DNA from: SIG480 sp045539475 | GTDB taxonomy: Bacteria; Bacillota; Clostridia; Oscillospirales; JAAYXM01 | Length of the DNA: 64,000 nt | Direction: 5' to 3' | Assembly: GCA_045539475.1 (NCBI GenBank) | Contig: JAZQFJ010000053.1 | Location: 124,001-188,000, forward strand | Notes under the pieces: model-generated | What the model saw: only the letters and a program-made list of their open reading frames with translations | Database searches by the model: none | What the model was told of the DNA's origin: nothing | Shown: one piece after another, positions 17,715-27,397 of the stretch | Numbering within the stretch: the stretch's first letter is position 1 | Layout of the letters: each line of letters begins with the position of its first letter | Made by a program: the position numbers and the translations under genes

Positions 17715-17747
17715 CCGGGGCAGAGTGTATTTTGCACTCCGTCCCGG
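17715..17747 (+). repeat. stem-loop between greA and lysS
   Basis: Thirteen bases (17715-17727) pair with 17735-17747 with one mismatch and one G-T pair; the loop is TATTTTG. No clean T-tract follows. A second weaker stem-loop lies at 17761-17790. Together they may attenuate lysS or protect the mRNA. No T-box motif was found here. Confidence 0.5.
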
Positions 17748-17821
17748 TGCGTTGGAATTTGGCAACAGGGCAAAAAAAGGCTCTTTGCCGGGCATAAGAT
17801 AAAAAATGGAGGACACTTAAA

Positions 17822-19324
17822 ATGGCAACGGAAGAAATTAAGGTAAACGAGGCACCGGTTGAAGATTTAAACGAAATTTTGCGCGTTCGCCGCGAAAAGT
17901 TCGCAAATCTGGTCGAGGCGGGGGAAAACCCGTTTGAGATTGTCAAATACGATCAGACTCATCACTCGACGGATATTATTGAAAATTATGATGAGCTTGA
18001 GGGGAAAGAGGTTTGTGTTGCAGGGCGTCTTATGAGCCGCCGCGGAATGGGCAAGGCATCCTTTTGTGATATGCAGGATTTAAAGGGAAAAATCCAGCTT
18101 TATATCCGTATAAACGATATAGGTGAAGAGAACTTTGCAAAGTTCCGCAAATATGACATCGGCGACATTGTCGGCGCAAAGGGAACCGTGTTCAAGACGA
18201 GGACAGAGGAAATTTCCGTTCATGTAACGGAGCTTACGCTTCTTTCAAAATCACTTAAGCCGCTGCCGGAAAAATACCACGGTCTTACAAATACCGATAT
18301 CCGCTACCGTCAGAGATACGTTGACCTCATTATGAATCCCGAGGTTAAGGATACATTTGTAAAGCGCTCAAAGATTATAAGCTCTATCCGCCGTTATCTT
18401 GATTCAAACGGCTTTATTGAGGTGGAAACACCGATGCTCGTTTCAAATGCCGGTGGTGCTGCGGCACGTCCGTTTGAAACTCACTTTAATGCGCTCAATG
18501 AGGACTTTAAGCTTCGTATTTCGCTTGAGCTTTACTTAAAACGTCTTATCGTCGGCGGTCTTGAGCGTGTATACGAAATCGGCAGAGTTTTCAGAAACGA
18601 GGGTCTTGACACACGTCACAATCCGGAGTTTACTCTTATGGAGCTTTATCAGGCATATACCGATTATCACGGTATGATGGACCTTACCGAGAATATGTAT
18701 CGCCATGTAGCACAGGAGGTTCTCGGAACAACGAAGATAGTTTACAACGGCGTGGAGATGGATCTCGGCAAGCCTTTTGAGAGAATAACCATGGTTGATG
18801 CGGTCAAGAAGTATTCCGGTGTCGATTTCAATGAAATCAAAACTCTTGAAGAGGCGCGTGCAATTGCAAAGGAAAAGCATATCAAGGTTGAAGACAGACA
18901 CAAGAAGGGAGATATTCTCAATCTCTTCTTCGAAGAGTTTGTTGAAGAACATCTTATCCAGCCGACATTTGTTATGGATCATCCGATTGAGATTTCTCCG
19001 CTTACCAAGAAAAAACCGGAGAATCCGGAGTATGTTGAGCGTTTCGAGTTCTTTATGAACGGTTGGGAAATGGCAAATGCCTATTCTGAGCTCAATGACC
19101 CGATTGACCAGCGTGAGCGCTTCCGCGATCAGGAGGAGCAGCTTTCTCAGGGTAATGATGAAGCAAACACAACGGATGAGGATTTCCTTAATGCTCTTGA
19201 AATCGGTATGCCTCCGACAGGCGGCATCGGCTTCGGCATTGACCGTATGACAATGCTTCTTACGGACAGCGCGGCAATCCGTGATGTTCTCCTCTTCCCG
19301 ACAATGAAGACCGAAAAGGAGTAA
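17822..19324 (+). CDS. lysS: Lysyl-tRNA synthetase, class II
   Basis: LysS charges tRNA-Lys. The 500-residue protein has an N-terminal OB-fold anticodon-binding domain (about 60-170, with GRLMSRRGMGKASFCDMQD) and the class II catalytic core. Motif 2 is FRNEGLDTRHNPEFTLMELY and motif 3 is GIGFGIDRMTMLL. GGAGG at 17809-17813 precedes the ATG. It shares the greA promoter across a hairpin-rich gap, so expression could be adjusted there. Confidence 0.97.
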   Translation: MATEEIKVNEAPVEDLNEILRVRREKFANLVEAGENPFEIVKYDQTHHSTDIIENYDELEGKEVCVAGRLMSRRGMGKASFCDMQDLKGKIQLYIRINDIGEENFAKFRKYDIGDIVGAKGTVFKTRTEEISVHVTELTLLSKSLKPLPEKYHGLTNTDIRYRQRYVDLIMNPEVKDTFVKRSKIISSIRRYLDSNGFIEVETPMLVSNAGGAAARPFETHFNALNEDFKLRISLELYLKRLIVGGLERVYEIGRVFRNEGLDTRHNPEFTLMELYQAYTDYHGMMDLTENMYRHVAQEVLGTTKIVYNGVEMDLGKPFERITMVDAVKKYSGVDFNEIKTLEEARAIAKEKHIKVEDRHKKGDILNLFFEEFVEEHLIQPTFVMDHPIEISPLTKKKPENPEYVERFEFFMNGWEMANAYSELNDPIDQRERFRDQEEQLSQGNDEANTTDEDFLNALEIGMPPTGGIGFGIDRMTMLLTDSAAIRDVLLFPTMKTEKE

Positions 19325-19328
19325 TCGC

Positions 19329-20057
19329 ATGAAAAACAGCCGTGACTCCCGCGATGTTTTCGCGGTTTTCAAACCGGGGAGTTTTATGGAGGATGCAAGC
19401 TTCTGGGAAAAGCTTAAGTATTGGTTTTCCAATGTTTACTGGTTCCATTTCCGCACAGCAACATTTATTGTGATTCTTGCTGTGGTTATGGGATGTATGA
19501 TTATTTCGGATATAACTAACCGTGAGTATAACGACCTTGATTATATCCTTGGCGGTGCGGTGTTTGCAAATACCGAGCAGATGGGACAGCTTTCCGGATA
19601 TCTCGGCTCTTTCATAGAGGTGCCGGATGAAAATCCTGATGATGAAGTGACGCCGCAAGCAGAGGTGGGGCACCAGATGCTTTGCACCGAAAGCGTTATG
19701 GGAACGGGAGATCAGGCACTTGCTGTTGATGAATACAACGCCGCAAGCATTGATAAAATCTCTGTCAGTATGGCAGATGATGAAATTCTTCTCTTTCTCT
19801 TTGATAAGCGCTATGCCGAGTGGTATGCAAAGGAAGGTGCGTTTGAGCCGCTTTCAAGCTTCGGCCTTGGCGGCGAGAATGAATATTTTATCCGCGTGGA
19901 CAACCTTCCGCGAATAGAAGAAATCGGGATTATTCACCGCGACGGAATTTACGCCGCAATAAAGATAAAAACTCCGTCCCGTATGGAAAAAGAGAGAATA
20001 GCCGAAAAGTACGAAAAAGCGGCAGCTGTTCTTTCCGGAATTCTTTCGGATAAGTAA
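19329..20057 (+). CDS. Hypothetical single-pass membrane protein
   Basis: A 242-residue protein I cannot assign to a family. A short cytoplasmic N-terminus precedes one membrane helix at about 43-63 (ATFIVILAVVMGCMIISDI). The remainder (about 65-240) is an acidic extracytoplasmic domain, with DENPDDEV and a repeated pattern of short strands. It starts four bases after lysS and uses AAAAGGAG inside the last lysS codons as ribosome-binding site, so it is likely cotranscribed with lysS. A surface-sensing or anchoring role is possible but unsupported. Confidence 0.75.
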   Translation: MKNSRDSRDVFAVFKPGSFMEDASFWEKLKYWFSNVYWFHFRTATFIVILAVVMGCMIISDITNREYNDLDYILGGAVFANTEQMGQLSGYLGSFIEVPDENPDDEVTPQAEVGHQMLCTESVMGTGDQALAVDEYNAASIDKISVSMADDEILLFLFDKRYAEWYAKEGAFEPLSSFGLGGENEYFIRVDNLPRIEEIGIIHRDGIYAAIKIKTPSRMEKERIAEKYEKAAAVLSGILSDK

Positions 20058-20077
20058 AACACCGCGGAGAAGAAACG

Positions 20078-20830
20078 ATGACAGAGATTATAACAAGCCG
20101 TCAGAATAAGACGGTAAAATACATTCGTGCGCTTTCGCGCGAGCGGGAGCTTCGTCGCGAAAGGCACGAGTTTGTGTGCGATGGTGAAAAGCTTTTGCGT
20201 GAGGCAATAGCAGAAAAAACTCAGATTGTAACTGCGCTGTTTTCTGCTGAAAAGTACAGCGAAGTGCCGGAAATTCCGGGTGCTGAGGTTTTGCGCGTTT
20301 CTCAGGATGTGCTTGACAGCATAACGACTCTCAAAAGCGCGCAGGAAGTTATATTTACTTGTCGTATGAAAGAAAACGATAAAAAGCAACTTTCGCGCAT
20401 TATCCTGCTTGACAGACTTCAGGATACGGGCAATCTCGGCACGATAATACGCACAGCAGATGCGTTGGGTATTGACGCAGTGTTTGAGGACGGCTGCGCG
20501 GATATATATAACCCCAAAACCGTCCGTGCGGCAATGGGTTCGCTTTTCAGAGTGCCGGTGATTTCGGCGAATTTCGCAGAACTTATCCCAAAGCTTCGTG
20601 AACAAGGGATGAAGATATATGCCTCCGAGCTTTACGGAGATGTAAAAAGCGTATCGGATGCAGATCTTTCATATGCCGGTGTGGTTATCGGCAATGAGGG
20701 GAACGGCGTCAGACGCGAAGTTTCCTCGATGTGTGATGCCAGCATTATAATCCCCATGCGCGGAGGGGCTGAATCGCTTAATGCTTCCGTAGCGGCGGCG
20801 ATATTTATGTATAAGATGAGTGAAATCTGA
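20078..20830 (+). CDS. SpoU/TrmH-family rRNA 2'-O-methyltransferase
   Basis: A 250-residue knotted methyltransferase. It has a short N-terminal L30e-like substrate-binding domain (about 5-95), then the SPOUT core. Motif 1 is LDRLQDTGNLGTIIRTADAL, motif 2 is VVIGNEGNGV, and motif 3 is IPMRGGAESLNASVAAAIFM. These proteins usually methylate the ribose of 23S rRNA (YsgA/RlmB-like); the exact nucleotide cannot be told here. The gene lies between the lysS cluster and dprA. Confidence 0.9.
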   Translation: MTEIITSRQNKTVKYIRALSRERELRRERHEFVCDGEKLLREAIAEKTQIVTALFSAEKYSEVPEIPGAEVLRVSQDVLDSITTLKSAQEVIFTCRMKENDKKQLSRIILLDRLQDTGNLGTIIRTADALGIDAVFEDGCADIYNPKTVRAAMGSLFRVPVISANFAELIPKLREQGMKIYASELYGDVKSVSDADLSYAGVVIGNEGNGVRREVSSMCDASIIIPMRGGAESLNASVAAAIFMYKMSEI

Positions 20831-20864
20831 TGAAAATCCGACGGAAGGGCGGTGAGGTTTTTTG

Positions 20865-22034
20865 ATGAATCCGGAAAAGTGGATATGGTTGTCTTTGGCG
20901 CTTCCGTTCGGGTCGCTGAGGATAAAGAGAGTAATATCACATTTCGGCTCGGCGGAGGCAGTGTATGCATCAGACCGGGAGACAATCAAAGCCGCATGCC
21001 TTTCTCTTTTCTCAAAGGAAATAGAGGCACTGGCAGATAAAGACCTTACCGAGGCAAAGAAGATTGTCTCACAGTGTATAAAGAAAAATATCAGAATAAC
21101 AGCCCGGGGCGATTCGGAATATCCTGAAAGATTGTGGCATACGGATAACCCGCCTGCAGTTCTTTACTTAAAGGGTGAGCCGCTTTGTGTTGATGAGAAA
21201 GCTGCTGTTGCTATTGTTGGAACGCGCAACGCATCTTCCGGCGGTGAGGCAGCATCCGAAAAGATCGCAGCGGAGATCGCCGCGTGCGGCGGTGTTGTTG
21301 TTACGGGGCTTGCAAAAGGGATAGATTCTTGTGCGGCAAGGGGCGCCTTGCGTGCAGGAGGAAAAGTAATCGGCGTGCTCGGATGCGGCGTGGATATATG
21401 CTATCCGCGAGGAAATAAGCGTCTTTTCACGGAGGTCGAAAGTTCCGGGACAATAATATCGGAGTATCCGCCGGGGACAGAGCCTTCAAGATACAATTTT
21501 CCGAAACGGAACAGAATAATGAGCGGGATAAGCCTCGGAACGGTGGTTGTGGAGGCTCCGAAAAGGAGCGGTGCACTGATAACCGCGTCTTTGGCTCTTG
21601 AGCAGAACCGTGATGTTTTTGCTGTGCCGGGCGGGATATTTGAAGTTGCGGCAGAGGGCTCAAACGAGCTTATTCGCGCAGGGGCAATACCGGTTATGTC
21701 CGGTTTTGACGTCATGGCAGAATATGATGGAAGCTATGGTATATGCAGCGGCGTGCAGGTGAATTATGAGCCGGTAAAGAGCCAAAAAGAGCGGGATGTG
21801 CCTGTTGCGGAGTGTCAGAAAAAGCAATTTTCGTTCCCGGATGGATATCTTGATAAATTCTCGCCGGAGGAACGAGCCGTGATAGAGGCGATAGGCGGGC
21901 TGGAGCTTCGCGCTGATGATATTTCGGAGAAAAGCGGAGTAAAGATTCAGAGGCTTTTGTCTCTTGTGACACTCCTTGAAATACGGGGAGCTGTAAAGCA
22001 GATACCCGGAGGAAAATACAGAAACGTTCTGTAA
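20865..22034 (+). CDS. dprA: DNA-processing protein DprA
   Basis: DprA protects incoming single-stranded DNA and loads RecA during natural transformation. The 389-residue protein has the N-terminal helical domain, then the Rossmann-like core with VAIVGTRNASSGGEAA, VVVTGLAKGIDSCAARGAL and VIGVLGCGVDICYPRGNKRL. The C-terminal winged helix (about 335-389) ends ISEKSGVKIQRLLSLVTLLE. The ATG at 20865 is seven bases after GGTGAGG; the preceding TTG would add one residue. It stands before topA, the usual order. Other competence genes are not in the window. Confidence 0.95.
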   Translation: MNPEKWIWLSLALPFGSLRIKRVISHFGSAEAVYASDRETIKAACLSLFSKEIEALADKDLTEAKKIVSQCIKKNIRITARGDSEYPERLWHTDNPPAVLYLKGEPLCVDEKAAVAIVGTRNASSGGEAASEKIAAEIAACGGVVVTGLAKGIDSCAARGALRAGGKVIGVLGCGVDICYPRGNKRLFTEVESSGTIISEYPPGTEPSRYNFPKRNRIMSGISLGTVVVEAPKRSGALITASLALEQNRDVFAVPGGIFEVAAEGSNELIRAGAIPVMSGFDVMAEYDGSYGICSGVQVNYEPVKSQKERDVPVAECQKKQFSFPDGYLDKFSPEERAVIEAIGGLELRADDISEKSGVKIQRLLSLVTLLEIRGAVKQIPGGKYRNVL

Positions 22035-22037
22035 GCA

Positions 22038-22108
22038 ATCCGAGGGGTTTGACGCCCCGCGGATCAGGATAAAGTTAAAACCAGGTAAGCCGCGAGGGGG
22101 AAAGCGGC
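22038..22108 (+). repeat. two small hairpins between dprA and topA
   Basis: The first stem pairs 22038-22047 with 22055-22064 (one A-G mismatch). The second pairs GCCGC (22089-22093) with GCGGC (22104-22108). Neither has a T-tract, so readthrough into topA is expected. Confidence 0.4.
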
Positions 22109-22125
22109 AGAAAAGGAGCAAATAT

Positions 22126-24351
22126 ATGTCATATCTTGTAATAGTGGAGTCTCCCACAAAGGTTAAAACAATCGGAAAACATCTGGGAAGTAGATACACG
22201 GTAAAAGCTTCAATGGGACATCTTCGCGACCTTCCGAAAAGTGACATCGGAATAGATATTGAGGGAGGATTTGTGCCGAAATATCTCGCTATCCGTGGAA
22301 AAAGCGCACTTATCCGAGAACTTCGTTCTCTTGCAGAGGAAAGCGACGCAATATATCTCGCAACCGACCCGGACCGTGAGGGTGAGGCTATTTCATGGCA
22401 TCTGAAAGAGCTTCTCGGGCTTGATGAAAAGAAAACAAAGCGCGTTACTTTTAACGAAATCACAAAAAAAGCAATTACAGAGGGAATCAAAAACCCTCGT
22501 GATATAGATGAAAATCTCGTTAACGCACAGCAGGCACGCCGCCTTCTTGACAGAATAGTAGGCTATAAGCTTTCTCCGCTTCTCTGGAAAAAGGTTCGTT
22601 ACGGTCTTTCGGCAGGGCGGGTTCAGTCTGTTGCAACACGCCTTGTAATTGACCGTGAGAATGAAATCCGTGAATTTGTCCCGCGGGAATTCTGGACGAT
22701 AGATGCAAGCTTTTCACGCATTGCGCCGAATACCGGAAGCTTCACGGCAAAATTTCACGGTACTGAGAAAAAGAAAATTGAGCCTGCCTCCGCCGAGGAG
22801 ACGGATAAGATAATAAATAGCATTAAAAATGCGGAGTTTTTCGTAAAGACAATCAAGCGTGGGCAGAAAAAGCGCTCACCCGTACCGCCGTTTATCACAT
22901 CCACATTGCAGCAAGAAGCATCTCGCCGGTTCGGTATGTCGCCCAGCAGAACAATGACGATTGCCCAGCAGCTTTATGAGGGCGTTGATATTGAGGGTAT
23001 CGGTTCCACAGGTCTTATCACATATATGAGAACTGATTCTCTGCGTCTTGCGGATGAGGCGATTGTTGATGTGCGCAAATATATAACGGAAGCTTACGGT
23101 GAGAATTTTCTTCCGGGTACGCGCCGTGTATTCAAAACAAAGAAGAGCGCGCAGGATGCGCACGAAGCAATCCGTCCGTCTGATGTTTTCCTCACACCGG
23201 AAAAGATAAAGAAGAGCCTTACTCCGGATCAGTATAAGCTTTACCGTGTCATATGGTCACGCTTTGTGGCGTGTCAGATGGAAAACGCAGTATATGACAC
23301 TATGAGTGTGGATATCGGCGCGGGAGAATATATTTTCCGTGCGACAAGCTCACGCGTTGCGTTTCGCGGATATACCGCCGTGTATTCGGATATGGCGGCA
23401 GAGCTTGAAGAGGAGGAAGCGAATACGCTTCCGGAGCTTTCAGAAAACGAGCCACTCACCTTTGAAGGAGAGAAGAGCGAACAGCACTTCACTTCTCCGC
23501 CGGCAAGATATACGGACGGAAGTCTTATCAAGGCGATGGAAGAGAAAGGCGTGGGACGTCCGAGTACGTATGCACCGACTATTTCTACAATCCTCAACCG
23601 TGAGTATGTCATAAAAGAGGGCAAAAGCTTAAAGCCGACACCGCTCGGCGAGGTCGTAAACGGGCTTATGACAGAGCAGTTTGCCGATATAGTTGATGTT
23701 GAGTTTACCGCACATATGGAAGAACAGCTCGATGACGTCGAAGCGGGAAACAAGGACTGGAAGAAAACGCTTTCCGATTTTTACGGTCCGTTTGCGGAGG
23801 AGCTTGAGGCTGCCGAAGTTGCGCTTGAGGGCAAGAAGCTTAAAGTTCCGGATGAAGAAACCGATGAAATCTGCGAGGTTTGCGGAAGGAAAATGGTTAT
23901 AAAGTCAGGCCGCTTCGGAAAGTTCCTTGCATGCCCGGGCTTCCCTGAGTGTAAGAACACGCGTGCAATTGTTGAAAAAACACCGGGAGAATGCCCTGTT
24001 TGCGGCGGGCAGATTCTGAAGAAGAAGTCAAAGAACGGGTATTGGTATTATGGCTGTGAAAAGTTTCCGGAATGTACGTTTATGACATGGGATGTTCCGC
24101 AGGAAGCAAAATGCGAGGTTTGCGGAAAGACTATGTATAAGAGATCGGGGCGCGGTTCCAAGAAGATGTTCTGTGCAAATCCGGAATGTGAAAGATACGA
24201 GCCGCAGGAGAATAAGAAAAAGGAAGATTCTCCGAAAAAGGCGGAAAAGAAGACAACGAAGAAGAGTGCCGCAAAAAAGACAGCGAAAACCACAACTAAA
24301 AAAGCAACCAAAACCACAACTAAAAAGACAGCGGGGAAGAAGAGTGAATAA
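22126..24351 (+). CDS. topA: DNA topoisomerase I (type IA)
   Basis: TopA relaxes negative supercoils by transient single-strand breakage. The 741-residue protein begins with a Toprim domain (VIVESPTKVKTIGKHLGSRY, with the DPDREGEAISWH metal site). The catalytic Tyr300 is in GLITYMRTDS. Three C4 zinc-ribbon modules follow near the C-terminus (about 585, 625 and 665, each CxxC...CxxxPEC). A Lys/Thr-rich tail of about 45 residues completes it, probably for DNA contact. It overlaps trmFO by eight bases. Confidence 0.96.
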   Translation: MSYLVIVESPTKVKTIGKHLGSRYTVKASMGHLRDLPKSDIGIDIEGGFVPKYLAIRGKSALIRELRSLAEESDAIYLATDPDREGEAISWHLKELLGLDEKKTKRVTFNEITKKAITEGIKNPRDIDENLVNAQQARRLLDRIVGYKLSPLLWKKVRYGLSAGRVQSVATRLVIDRENEIREFVPREFWTIDASFSRIAPNTGSFTAKFHGTEKKKIEPASAEETDKIINSIKNAEFFVKTIKRGQKKRSPVPPFITSTLQQEASRRFGMSPSRTMTIAQQLYEGVDIEGIGSTGLITYMRTDSLRLADEAIVDVRKYITEAYGENFLPGTRRVFKTKKSAQDAHEAIRPSDVFLTPEKIKKSLTPDQYKLYRVIWSRFVACQMENAVYDTMSVDIGAGEYIFRATSSRVAFRGYTAVYSDMAAELEEEEANTLPELSENEPLTFEGEKSEQHFTSPPARYTDGSLIKAMEEKGVGRPSTYAPTISTILNREYVIKEGKSLKPTPLGEVVNGLMTEQFADIVDVEFTAHMEEQLDDVEAGNKDWKKTLSDFYGPFAEELEAAEVALEGKKLKVPDEETDEICEVCGRKMVIKSGRFGKFLACPGFPECKNTRAIVEKTPGECPVCGGQILKKKSKNGYWYYGCEKFPECTFMTWDVPQEAKCEVCGKTMYKRSGRGSKKMFCANPECERYEPQENKKKEDSPKKAEKKTTKKSAAKKTAKTTTKKATKTTTKKTAGKKSE

Positions 24352-25651
24352 AGCATATGTAGCAGGTGCGGGACTTGCCGGATGTGAGGCTGCGTGGCAG
24401 CTTGCCGAGCGCGGCATTTCCGTAACGCTGTACGAAATGAAACCTAAAAAATACACACCTGCACATAAGTCGCCGGAATATGCCGAGCTTGTCTGCTCAA
24501 ATTCGCTTCGCGCTGCGGGTGTGGAAAATGCCGTAGGTCTCCTCAAAGAGGAAATGCGAAGGCTTTCCTCTCTCGTTATGGAAGCGGCAGATAACACGCG
24601 CGTTGAGGCAGGCGGAGCGCTAGCTGTTGACAGACAGCGCTTTTCGGCGTATATAACGAAAAAAATTCGTTCACATGAGAATATAACCGTTGTTGAAAAA
24701 GAGATAACCTGCCTTCCTGATGAGCGACCGCTTATCGTTGCTACGGGACCTCTTACATCACCTGAGCTTGGCGCATCAATCCGCGAGCATTTAGGCGGAG
24801 GAGAGTTTCTCGGCTTTTTCGACGCCGCGGCGCCGATTGTAACGTATGAAAGCATTGATATGAGCCGTGCGTATTTTAAATCCCGCTACGACAAAGGAAC
24901 GGCGGATTATATCAACTGCCCGATGTCGGAGGAGGAATACCGAATCTTTCTTGAAGCGCTCGTCACTGCCGAAGCTTCAGAGGTTCACGGCTTTGAGGAT
25001 GATAAGGTGTTTGAAGGATGTATGCCTGTTGAGGTTATGGGAAGGCGCGGCTATGATACGCTCCGGTACGGACCGCTCAAGCCCGTGGGGCTCCGCGATC
25101 CGAAAACAGGACAGACGCCGTATGCCGTTGTTCAGCTTCGGCGCGATAACCGTGAGGGAACGCTGTATAATCTTGTAGGCTTCCAGACGCATCTGAAATT
25201 CGGAGAGCAGAAGAGAGTTTTCTCGCTCATTCCGGGACTCCAGAATGCAGAGTTTGTGAGATACGGTGTAATGCACAGGAATACGTATATAAAATCTCCG
25301 GGAATTCTTAATTCCGATTATTCGGTGAAAAACGATGCAAACCTTTACTTTGCAGGTCAGATGACCGGTGTTGAGGGATATATTGAATCTGCATCCTCCG
25401 GCCTTATGGCGGGGCTTTCTCTTGCAATGAAGCTATGCGGAAAAGAATGCCCCGAATTCCCACAGACAACAGCGATCGGTGCGCTTGGAATGTATGTAAG
25501 CTCCGGCAGCGTCGGGGATTTTCAACCGATGAACATAAATTTTGGCATTATGCCGCCGCTTGATGTCCGTATAAAAGTGAAAAAAGAGAAAAATGCGGCA
25601 ATTGCCGCGCGTTCACTTGCAGTGATAGATGAGATAGCAAAAAAACTGTAG
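24344..25651 (+). CDS. trmFO: Folate-dependent tRNA uracil-54 methyltransferase TrmFO
   Basis: TrmFO uses methylenetetrahydrofolate and FAD to make ribothymidine 54 in tRNA. The GTG start at 24344 lies inside the topA tail; the upstream part of that frame is out-of-frame topA sequence. The 435-residue protein opens with the FAD-binding YVAGAGLAGCEAAWQLAERG. It has LVCSNSLRAAGVENAVGLL, which carries the catalytic cysteine, and VEGYIESASSGLMAGLSLA near the end. The topA-trmFO overlap is typical of Firmicutes. Confidence 0.95.
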   Translation: MNKAYVAGAGLAGCEAAWQLAERGISVTLYEMKPKKYTPAHKSPEYAELVCSNSLRAAGVENAVGLLKEEMRRLSSLVMEAADNTRVEAGGALAVDRQRFSAYITKKIRSHENITVVEKEITCLPDERPLIVATGPLTSPELGASIREHLGGGEFLGFFDAAAPIVTYESIDMSRAYFKSRYDKGTADYINCPMSEEEYRIFLEALVTAEASEVHGFEDDKVFEGCMPVEVMGRRGYDTLRYGPLKPVGLRDPKTGQTPYAVVQLRRDNREGTLYNLVGFQTHLKFGEQKRVFSLIPGLQNAEFVRYGVMHRNTYIKSPGILNSDYSVKNDANLYFAGQMTGVEGYIESASSGLMAGLSLAMKLCGKECPEFPQTTAIGALGMYVSSGSVGDFQPMNINFGIMPPLDVRIKVKKEKNAAIAARSLAVIDEIAKKL

Positions 25652-25674
25652 CGCAGAAAGGTTTGGGTAAGAAT

Positions 25675-26700
25675 ATGAGAATAATACTTGACACAATGGG
25701 AAGTGACAACGGCTCTTACGAGTTTGTGAAAGGCGCTGTTCTTGCCGCGGAGGATCTTGATGTTGATCTTGTCCTCGTCGGCAATGAGAAGGAGCTTTGT
25801 GCGCATCTTAGCAAAGAAGACCCGCAGGGAAAATACAGAAAAAACATAAGCGTGATTCATACAAGCGAGGTTGTAGATATGCATGATGATCCGCTTAAGG
25901 TTATGAAGGAAAAGCCAAATTCATCTATGACCGTTGCATTGCGCACACTCAGCGAAGGAAAGGGAGATGCTCTTGTTTCCGCGGGAAACACAGGCGCTCT
26001 GCTTACTCAGGCAACTCTTATTGTAAAGCGTATACGCGGAATACGCCGCGCCGCGCTTGCTCCGGTTACCCCGACTGCTACCGGAATAGCCGTACTTATT
26101 GACAGCGGTGCAAATGCAGAATGTACTCCGGAATATCTGTATCAGTTTGCACTTATGGGCTCATACTATGCAGAGCATGCGCTCGGTGTAAAGGCTCCGA
26201 AGGTCGGGCTTTTGAACAACGGTACCGAGGAGCATAAGGGTGACGAGGTTCACCGCGAAGCAAACCGTATTCTTACCGAGGCGGGGCAGCGCGGAGAGAT
26301 AAACTATATCGGGAATATAGAGGGGCGTGACGGCCCTCTCGGAAAAGCAGATGTTATTGTTGCAGACGGTTTTTCGGGAAATGTCTATCTCAAAACCATG
26401 GAGGGCGTGGGAATGTTTTTCGCGCGCGAGCTTAAGAATATGTTTATGGCATCATTCAAAGGAAAGCTTGCAGGGCTCATGGTTAAGGGAGACGTTGCAG
26501 CATTTAAGAAAAAAATCGACTACAACGATGCCGGAGGGGCACCTCTTCTCGGCGTGAAGAAGCCGGTTATCAAGGCACACGGCTCTTCAAAGGCGAAATC
26601 GATTTACCATTGTATAATTCAGGCTATAGATTATATTGATTCGGGAATGACAATCCATCTTGAGCGAAGCCTGAAAGGAGAAAACGCGGCCGATGAGTAA
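25675..26700 (+). CDS. plsX: Phosphate acyltransferase PlsX
   Basis: PlsX makes acyl-phosphate from acyl-ACP for phosphatidic acid synthesis. The 341-residue protein starts MRIILDTMGSDNG and contains GNTGALL, PVTPTATGIAVLIDSGAN and GFSGNVYLKTMEG, which are conserved blocks of the family. The ATG at 25675 is preferred over TTG 25663 because it begins exactly at the conserved N-terminus. Its end overlaps rnc by eight bases. No acpP gene lies between plsX and rnc, though one is common there. Confidence 0.95.
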   Translation: MRIILDTMGSDNGSYEFVKGAVLAAEDLDVDLVLVGNEKELCAHLSKEDPQGKYRKNISVIHTSEVVDMHDDPLKVMKEKPNSSMTVALRTLSEGKGDALVSAGNTGALLTQATLIVKRIRGIRRAALAPVTPTATGIAVLIDSGANAECTPEYLYQFALMGSYYAEHALGVKAPKVGLLNNGTEEHKGDEVHREANRILTEAGQRGEINYIGNIEGRDGPLGKADVIVADGFSGNVYLKTMEGVGMFFARELKNMFMASFKGKLAGLMVKGDVAAFKKKIDYNDAGGAPLLGVKKPVIKAHGSSKAKSIYHCIIQAIDYIDSGMTIHLERSLKGENAADE

Positions 26701-27397
26701 ACCTTCACAGAAAAACTACAGCAGATTTCAAAATGAAATAGGATATAAATTCAAAAATATTGCGCTTCTTGAGCGTGCGCTTACGCATAGCTCATATGCT
26801 AACGAAAACCGCGCAGCGGGAGTATTGGATAATGAGCGCTTTGAGTTTTTGGGAGATTCCATTCTCGGTATGAACACTGCACTTTATCTTTTCAACAAGT
26901 ACCCGGACGAGCCGGAGGGCGAGCTTACTAAGATGCGTTCTTCGCTTGTGTGCACCGGAGCACTGTGCGACAGGGCGAAGGCGATTTCCCTTGGCGATGA
27001 GCTTCGCCTCGGTCACGGAGAGGAAAGCGGCGGAGGAAGAGAGCGTCCGTCTATTCTTGCCGATGCTTTTGAGGCAGTGATAGGAGCGATTTATCTTGAT
27101 TCGGGTGAGGAAAGTGCGCGTAGCTTTATAAAAAAATTTGTGTTTGATGCGGAAAAAGGCGGGGAATGGAGCGTTACGGATTATAAAACAACGCTTCAGG
27201 AAATTGTGCAGAAAAACCGCGGTGAGATGCTTTCGTATCACGTTATAGAGTCAAACGGTCCGGATCACGAGCGCAGTTTCACCGTTGAGGTTATGATAAA
27301 CAGCAACCACATCGGCACGGGACACGGACACAGCAAAAAAGAAGCAGAGCAGATGGCGGCGCGTGAGGCGTTAAAGCTTATGGGGATGGAGCAATGA
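26693..27397 (+). CDS. rnc: Ribonuclease III
   Basis: RNase III cleaves double-stranded RNA in rRNA and mRNA processing. The 234-residue protein has the catalytic signature NERFEFLGDSILGM with metal-binding acidic residues and a second acidic cluster ADAFEAVIGAIYLDSG. A dsRNA-binding domain follows (about 160-232, DYKTTLQEIVQKN ... GHGHSKKEAEQMAAREAL). It overlaps plsX upstream and the radical SAM gene downstream by four bases, giving a tightly coupled operon. Confidence 0.95.
   Translation: MSKPSQKNYSRFQNEIGYKFKNIALLERALTHSSYANENRAAGVLDNERFEFLGDSILGMNTALYLFNKYPDEPEGELTKMRSSLVCTGALCDRAKAISLGDELRLGHGEESGGGRERPSILADAFEAVIGAIYLDSGEESARSFIKKFVFDAEKGGEWSVTDYKTTLQEIVQKNRGEMLSYHVIESNGPDHERSFTVEVMINSNHIGTGHGHSKKEAEQMAAREALKLMGMEQ

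Noticed and set aside
17706..17821. T-box or lysine riboswitch before lysS
   Set aside because: Hairpins are present but neither the T-box core AAGGTGG nor lysine-riboswitch landmarks are seen.
18536..19432. 298-codon minus-strand frame opposite lysS
   Set aside because: Antisense to the LysS catalytic core; its length is explained by GC-biased third positions.
20632..20989. Minus-strand frames between the SpoU gene and dprA
   Set aside because: Antisense shadows of the two genes without start sites.
25522..25884. Minus-strand frame across trmFO and plsX
   Set aside because: It crosses two good genes in antisense and has no motif.
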